This document shows, piece by piece, positions 6,529 to 10,383 of a stretch of DNA of 10,383 nt. The stretch lies in the NCBI GenBank assembly GCA_017384185.1, contig JAFNUH010000334.1:1-10383 (forward strand), given 5' to 3'. The stretch comes from Alistipes sp. GTDB lineage: Bacteria > Bacteroidota > Bacteroidia > Bacteroidales > Rikenellaceae. Position numbers and translations under genes: made by a program. Within the stretch, counting starts at the first letter, position 1, and each line of letters begins with the position of its first letter. The notes beneath the pieces were generated by a model, which was not told where the DNA came from, searched no databases, and saw only the letters and a list, made by a program, of their open reading frames with translations.

Positions 6529-7179
6529 TTATTTAAGGAACGCTGCAAAGACCTCTTTAATTGTTGGGAAGGAGTTTTTTATTCGTTCCGTAATCTCATC
6601 ACGTGCCACCCACAGAGCCTGTACGATACCCTCCTCACGTTGCGGAAGAAGTTCCGACGAATTGCCACACATAGCGTACCAAGCCGTATGCTTCAGCTCC
6701 CAATGACCATATATATTATATGCGTGCAGGGTCGTAGCCAGCAACTCGCCTACCTCGCTAACCTTCACGCCTGTCTCCTCCTCGGCTTCACGTGCAGCAC
6801 ACTCGGCAAAGCTCTCGCCCAACTCACGATGACCTTTAGGCAAATCCCAACGCTCGTTACGGCGTATCATAACCACCTCGCCCTGCTCATTCTCAACAAC
6901 ACCGCCAGCCGCCTCTACCCACTCCATCTGCTCGGCAAAAGTCTCAAATGCCACCTGCGGCTCAGGCGACAAAACAACTACACTGTTGTAATTCTCCAAA
7001 AAAGTAACTACCTTCGCTCTGGAAACATCCTCTTTTGAGGTAAATTCTATGGTGTAGTACCCCTCGGGAGCCTGCTGCGCAAATAGTAGCTCACGCATAG
7101 CAAACCAAATGCGGATAGAGCCATCGCTCTGAATCGGCAATTGGGGTGAAAGTGGGTTAAGTAGTGTGGTATTTTCCAT
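6529..7179 (-). CDS. Nudix hydrolase
   Basis: Hydrolase of a nucleoside diphosphate linked to another group; the substrate cannot be told from sequence. The 216-residue protein has a Nudix box, beginning GHRELGE at Gly116 and closing with REAEEETGV at Val138, which matches GX5EX7REUXEEXGU with all metal-binding glutamates present. It follows the AGGVVENEQGEVVMIRR strand. About 80 residues precede the Nudix fold and hold no motif I recognise. The start chosen is the ATG at 7179: the frame extends to a TTG at 7197, but a -7 box at 7200-7207 would place the transcript start inside that extension. The gene heads the operon with porX, whose start codon is 13 bases after this stop, and diverges from the S9 peptidase gene. 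Linking a Nudix enzyme with an oligonucleotide phosphodiesterase suggests a nucleotide clean-up role, which is inference. Confidence 0.9.
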   Translation of the reverse strand: MENTTLLNPLSPQLPIQSDGSIRIWFAMRELLFAQQAPEGYYTIEFTSKEDVSRAKVVTFLENYNSVVVLSPEPQVAFETFAEQMEWVEAAGGVVENEQGEVVMIRRNERWDLPKGHRELGESFAECAAREAEEETGVKVSEVGELLATTLHAYNIYGHWELKHTAWYAMCGNSSELLPQREEGIVQALWVARDEITERIKNSFPTIKEVFAAFLK

Positions 7180-7199
7180 ATTGTCGCACGTTTCCAACG

Positions 7200-7230
7200 C
7201 AAAAATAAGAAATTGATGTTAAACCTCGAA
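7200..7230 (-). promoter_or_regulatory. Probable promoter of the Nudix-porX-tsaE operon
   Basis: TATTTTTG (minus strand, 7200-7207) matches the -7 consensus TAnnTTTG. Nineteen bases upstream is TTCG (7227-7230), one mismatch from the -33 TTTG. The expected start, near 7193, leaves a leader of about 14 bases before the ATG at 7179. The promoter overlaps the leader of the divergent peptidase gene. No equally good promoter was found for the plus-strand gene in the 59-base gap or just inside the Nudix gene. Confidence 0.6.
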
Positions 7231-7238
7231 TAGAATCT

Positions 7239-9362
7239 ATGAAAAAATTAACCTTTATTATGGCTATTGCAGCTTTAGCGATGAGTGCCTGCACCCCTAA
7301 GGAGCAACCTAAGGCACTCAATATCGACAACAAGATGACTGCCGAAGAGATTGCGGCAGCACGTTTTACACCCGACGTAATGTGGAAGATGGGACGTTTG
7401 GGTGGCGCAACACTCTCGCCTGATGGAGCCAAGGCTCTCTACACCATCACACGTTACAACGTAGCGGAGAACCGTGGCTTGTCACAGATTTATGTACGTG
7501 ATATGGCTTCGGGCGAGGAGAAGTGCCTAACGGACAATACCTCGAACAACAACGATGCACAGTGGAGCGCCGACGGAACAAAGATCTTCTTTACGTCGAA
7601 TCGAAGCGGCTCTGCTCAGGTGTGGAAGATGAGTCCCGATGGCTCAAACGTTAAGCAGATTACCGATGTTGAGGGCGGCGTAGAGGGTTACGGCATTGCC
7701 CCCACTGAGGATAAGATTTTCTACGTAAAGAAGGTACACGCAGCAGATATCAAATCTTCGGATGTTCACAAGGATATGGATAAGTCAAAGGCTCGTATCT
7801 ACGACGACCTGATGGCTCGCCATTGGGACTATTGGGATGAGGGCGAGTATAGCCATATCTTCGTCGCAGAGCTTACTGCCGACGGTTTGAAGAACGACAA
7901 AGATATTCTCGGTGCCGATGCCGCTTGGGATGCACCTCTTGCACCCTACTTCGACACAGCAGAGATTGCGTGGAGCAACAACGGTAAGATGTTGGCATAC
8001 ACCTGCAAGCCTTTGACTGGCGCTGAGTATGCCGTATCGACCGACTCTGATATCTTTATCTACAACACCGAGGATGGCTCGACTCTCAACATCAACAAGA
8101 TTAAGACAAACAAGGGTATGCGTATTTTGGAGCACGTGGGCTACGACCGCTACCCCGTATGGTCACCCGACGACTCACAGTTGGCTTTCTGCTCAATGGC
8201 AACACCTGGCTACGAGTCTGACAAGGACCGCCTGTTTGTATATAACCTTGCAACACAGCAGAGCGAGTATCTCACTCCCGACTTCGACCACAGCGCACAG
8301 AATGTTATCTGGAAAGATAACTCTACGCTCTACTTCCTCTCGCCTATTGAGGGCACACAGCAGGTATGCAAGGTGGGCGTAAAGGATGCAAAGGTTGATG
8401 TCATCACCTCTGGCGACCACGACATAGCAACAATGAGCATTGCAGGTGACAAGTGCCTCACAACACTTATGACCATCAGCCGAGATAAGGAGATGTACGA
8501 TGTAAATCTTGCAGATGGTACACTCACGCAGCTCTCAAACATCAACGCCCACATCTACGACAACGTGAAGATGGGCGAGGTGCAGAAACGTTGGATTAAG
8601 ACCACCGATGGTAAGCAGATGCTTACTTGGGTTATCCTTCCTCCCGACTTCGACCCCACAAAGAAGTACCCCACCCTGCTCTACTGCGAGGGAGGTCCTC
8701 AGAGTGTTGTATCACAGGGCTGGAGCTACCGCTGGAACTTCCAGCTTATGGCATCGCAGGGTTATGTTGTAGTGGCTCCCAACCGCCGTGGCTGTCCTTC
8801 GTTTGGCAGCGAGTGGCGTGAGCAGATCTCTGGCGACTATGCGGGTCAGAATATCCAGGATTATCTGGCAGCTATCGACCAGGTTGCTAAGGAGCCTTGG
8901 TGCGATACAGAGCATATGGGTTGCGTAGGAGCTTCGTATGGTGGTTACTCGGTTTACTACCTTGCAGGTCACCACGACAACCGTTTCAAGGCATTTATCT
9001 CACACTGCGGAATCTTCAACTTCGAGTCGATGTATGGCGAGACAGAGGAGTTGTTCTTCATCAACCACGACTACGGCGGCAACTATTGGGATATGTCAAA
9101 TGCCGTTGCACAGCGTTCATACGCCAACTCGCCTCATAAGTTCGTTGATAAGTGGAATACACCTATTATGATTATCACGGGTGAGTTTGACTTCCGCATC
9201 CCCTACACTCAGTCGCTGCAGGCATTCACCGCAGCACGCTTGAAGGGAGTAGATGCACGCTTGGTGGAATTCGAGAACGAGGCACATCAGGTATTCAAAC
9301 CACAGAACTCAATCGTTTGGAATCGAGAGTTCTTCGGCTGGCTGGACAAATATTTGAAGTAA
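7239..9362 (+). CDS. S9 family peptidase, DPP5-like lipoprotein
   Basis: Serine peptidase of the prolyl oligopeptidase family (S9), 707 residues. The N-terminus MKKLTFIMAIAALAMSAC is a lipoprotein signal with the lipid-bearing Cys18, so the mature enzyme is membrane-anchored in the cell envelope. Residues about 50-440 form the beta-propeller, visible as repeated blades of the type SPDGAKALY, WSADGTKIFF and WSPDDSQLAF. The alpha/beta-hydrolase domain (about 455-707) has the nucleophile Ser566 in GASYGGY, Asp651 in GEFDFRIP and His683 in NEAHQVF, so the triad is complete. The overall layout and the SGDYAGQNIQDYL stretch resemble dipeptidyl-peptidase 5 of Porphyromonas, which removes dipeptides from peptide N-termini; the exact specificity is not proved. 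There is no type IX secretion C-terminal domain. The gene stands alone, diverges from the Nudix operon, ends in tandem TAA codons and is followed by a terminator. Confidence 0.93.
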   Translation: MKKLTFIMAIAALAMSACTPKEQPKALNIDNKMTAEEIAAARFTPDVMWKMGRLGGATLSPDGAKALYTITRYNVAENRGLSQIYVRDMASGEEKCLTDNTSNNNDAQWSADGTKIFFTSNRSGSAQVWKMSPDGSNVKQITDVEGGVEGYGIAPTEDKIFYVKKVHAADIKSSDVHKDMDKSKARIYDDLMARHWDYWDEGEYSHIFVAELTADGLKNDKDILGADAAWDAPLAPYFDTAEIAWSNNGKMLAYTCKPLTGAEYAVSTDSDIFIYNTEDGSTLNINKIKTNKGMRILEHVGYDRYPVWSPDDSQLAFCSMATPGYESDKDRLFVYNLATQQSEYLTPDFDHSAQNVIWKDNSTLYFLSPIEGTQQVCKVGVKDAKVDVITSGDHDIATMSIAGDKCLTTLMTISRDKEMYDVNLADGTLTQLSNINAHIYDNVKMGEVQKRWIKTTDGKQMLTWVILPPDFDPTKKYPTLLYCEGGPQSVVSQGWSYRWNFQLMASQGYVVVAPNRRGCPSFGSEWREQISGDYAGQNIQDYLAAIDQVAKEPWCDTEHMGCVGASYGGYSVYYLAGHHDNRFKAFISHCGIFNFESMYGETEELFFINHDYGGNYWDMSNAVAQRSYANSPHKFVDKWNTPIMIITGEFDFRIPYTQSLQAFTAARLKGVDARLVEFENEAHQVFKPQNSIVWNREFFGWLDKYLK

Positions 9363-9364
9363 TA

Positions 9365-9400
9365 AAAAAGGTGGTTAACTTTTGGGTTAACCACCTTTTT
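9365..9400. terminator. Bidirectional terminator between S9 peptidase and helicase
   Basis: Arms AAAAAGGTGGTTAAC (9365-9379) and GTTAACCACCTTTTT (9386-9400) pair perfectly over 15 bases with a 6-base loop (TTTTGG). The A-run on the left and T-run on the right make it a terminator on both strands. It starts directly after the tandem stop codons of the peptidase and sits 31 bases beyond the helicase stop codon, so it can serve both convergent genes. Confidence 0.93.
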
Positions 9401-9431
9401 AATTTTCGAATAAATTAATGATTGTAATTGT

Positions 9432-10383
9432 TTACATTTTATTGGTTATTTCCAATTCTTGTTGATAGCTACTTAGTAATTTATTTTTTATAAAATCTGG
9501 CATATTATGTAATATGCCTATTTTACTAAGGGTCGCAATCGTTATTTCTAGATCATTTTTGGAAACACATTTACTTTGATTACTTAATATGTGATCAATA
9601 AGTTCTGTTTGATGTTGATGTTTATGTATATTTAATTCCTTTTCCCATTCTTTCTCTATTTCTGTCGTATTATTAAACGATGATGCAAAACGGACATATC
9701 TTTCAAAAGAAGGTTTAATAAGTGTATTCCCATACTTATTGTCAAATCTATTAAAACTATCTATTTTTAATAATTCTTCACTCCATCTATTTAAAACATC
9801 AGTGTCAATTGTATAGAAAATACCAATAAACTTATTATTTATATGAGATTGAATATAATGGTCAATCCTACTAATATCTTTAATCCAATTATTTATAGTG
9901 ACATCGTTTCGTTTTAGATATGATGATGCATATTTATAGAACTGAGGCTCATACGAAATCTCTGAATCTACATTTAAGAATAGGCTGGATAAATATGTTA
10001 AATCCTCATTCTGCTTCAATTCCTTTATCTCAACAGAAAGTCCGTATTCATTTCTTTTCTGTATTATGTGACTTACCTCATCTACGCTAGGCGTATAATC
10101 TATTTGATTATGTGAAAACGTATCAGTTGTTTGATCATATGAATATTTGCCTTCAAAATGTAGCTGCCAATTCCTATCTTTAGTAGGTAATCCAAATCTG
10201 GAAAATGAGCCAACATTGTCAATTATTAATACTTTTGTTTTATTTTCTGTTCGGCGAAGCCCTCTACCAACTTGTTGTAAATATAGAGATAAAGATTTTG
10301 TCGGTCGAGCTAATTGAATAAAGTCAACATCTGGACAATCAAAGCCTTCTCCGAAAATATCAACATTACACAAAACTTTAATA
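9432..10383 (-). CDS. SF2 (DEAD/DEAH-type) helicase, C-terminal part only
   Basis: The last 316 residues of a superfamily 2 helicase; the frame stays open to the right edge, so the ATPase domain (motifs I-III) lies outside the window. The visible part starts within the second RecA-like domain. It shows the motif V region VLCNVDIFGEGFDCPD, then ARPTKSLSLYLQQVGRGLRR, which contains motif VI (QQVGRGLR) with its arginine finger. After IIDNVGSFSRFGLP, about 250 residues of Asn-, Lys- and Ile-rich C-terminal region follow that I do not recognise (no zinc cluster, no nuclease motif). This resembles the ResIII-related helicases of phage-defence and mobile regions more than a DNA repair helicase, but that is inference. 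Base composition is much more AT-rich and codon choice is different (AAT, ATA, TTA, AAA common) compared with all other genes in the window, which suggests transfer. A TTG at 10373 is not the true start. Confidence 0.85.
   Translation of the reverse strand, partial: IKVLCNVDIFGEGFDCPDVDFIQLARPTKSLSLYLQQVGRGLRRTENKTKVLIIDNVGSFSRFGLPTKDRNWQLHFEGKYSYDQTTDTFSHNQIDYTPSVDEVSHIIQKRNEYGLSVEIKELKQNEDLTYLSSLFLNVDSEISYEPQFYKYASSYLKRNDVTINNWIKDISRIDHYIQSHINNKFIGIFYTIDTDVLNRWSEELLKIDSFNRFDNKYGNTLIKPSFERYVRFASSFNNTTEIEKEWEKELNIHKHQHQTELIDHILSNQSKCVSKNDLEITIATLSKIGILHNMPDFIKNKLLSSYQQELEITNKM

Noticed and set aside
6516..6548. Longer porX reading from a TTG at 6548
   Set aside because: It would add 11 residues before the normal receiver start MVKILWVDDE and overlap the end of the Nudix gene; the ATG at 6515 fits the family.
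7180..7197. Longer Nudix reading from a TTG at 7197
   Set aside because: The -7 promoter box ends three bases before it, so the transcript would probably begin at or inside the extension. An ATG follows at 7179.
1..10383. CRISPR array, tRNA, rRNA, insertion sequence or attachment site
   Set aside because: No regularly spaced direct repeats, cloverleaf-like sequence, rRNA stretch, transposase frame or terminal inverted repeats were seen. The intergenic gaps are short and are accounted for by promoters and hairpins.

Overview
The window looks like a chromosomal segment from a member of the Bacteroidota, most likely order Bacteroidales. Three things point there. Two promoters match the Bacteroidota sigma-factor pattern (TTTG, 19-20 bases, TAnnTTTG). 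There are no obvious Shine-Dalgarno sequences before the genes. The gene content includes a PorX-type response regulator with a PglZ domain and a 29-residue, extremely basic protein encoded between HU and RNase G. I cannot fix the genus from sequence alone.

Layout. Positions 1-2431 on the minus strand hold, in transcription order, a small SRPBCC-like protein, the DNA-binding protein HU, a 29-residue basic protein and the first 425 codons of RNase G (cut by the left edge). Upstream of these lies dsbD (2450-4417), a transmembrane disulfide reductase apparently co-transcribed with the SRPBCC-like gene. Positions 4540-7179 hold a compact minus-strand operon: Nudix hydrolase, PorX-like response regulator/phosphodiesterase, tsaE. 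The operon ends in a strong hairpin terminator whose loop and T-tract are also used by the dsbD promoter. Diverging from the Nudix gene, the plus strand carries a lipoprotein of the S9 (prolyl oligopeptidase/DPP5-like) family (7239-9362), which ends in a long bidirectional terminator. Beyond it, composition changes sharply to AT-rich, and the 3' part of an SF2 helicase runs in from the right edge (9432-10383, minus strand).

How the genes fit together. Most of the window is core housekeeping: tRNA t6A modification (TsaE), RNA processing (RNase G), nucleoid structure (HU), periplasmic thiol redox (DsbD) and peptide degradation (S9 peptidase). The PorX-like protein is the regulatory gene; in Porphyromonas and Flavobacterium PorX links a two-component signal and oligonucleotide hydrolysis to type IX secretion. 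The helicase at the right edge looks like the start of an accessory (transferred) region, and its neighbours to the right are the best place to look for a new system. No tRNA, rRNA, CRISPR array or insertion sequence was seen. No gene-free stretch exceeds 300 bases; the longest is 1777-2008.
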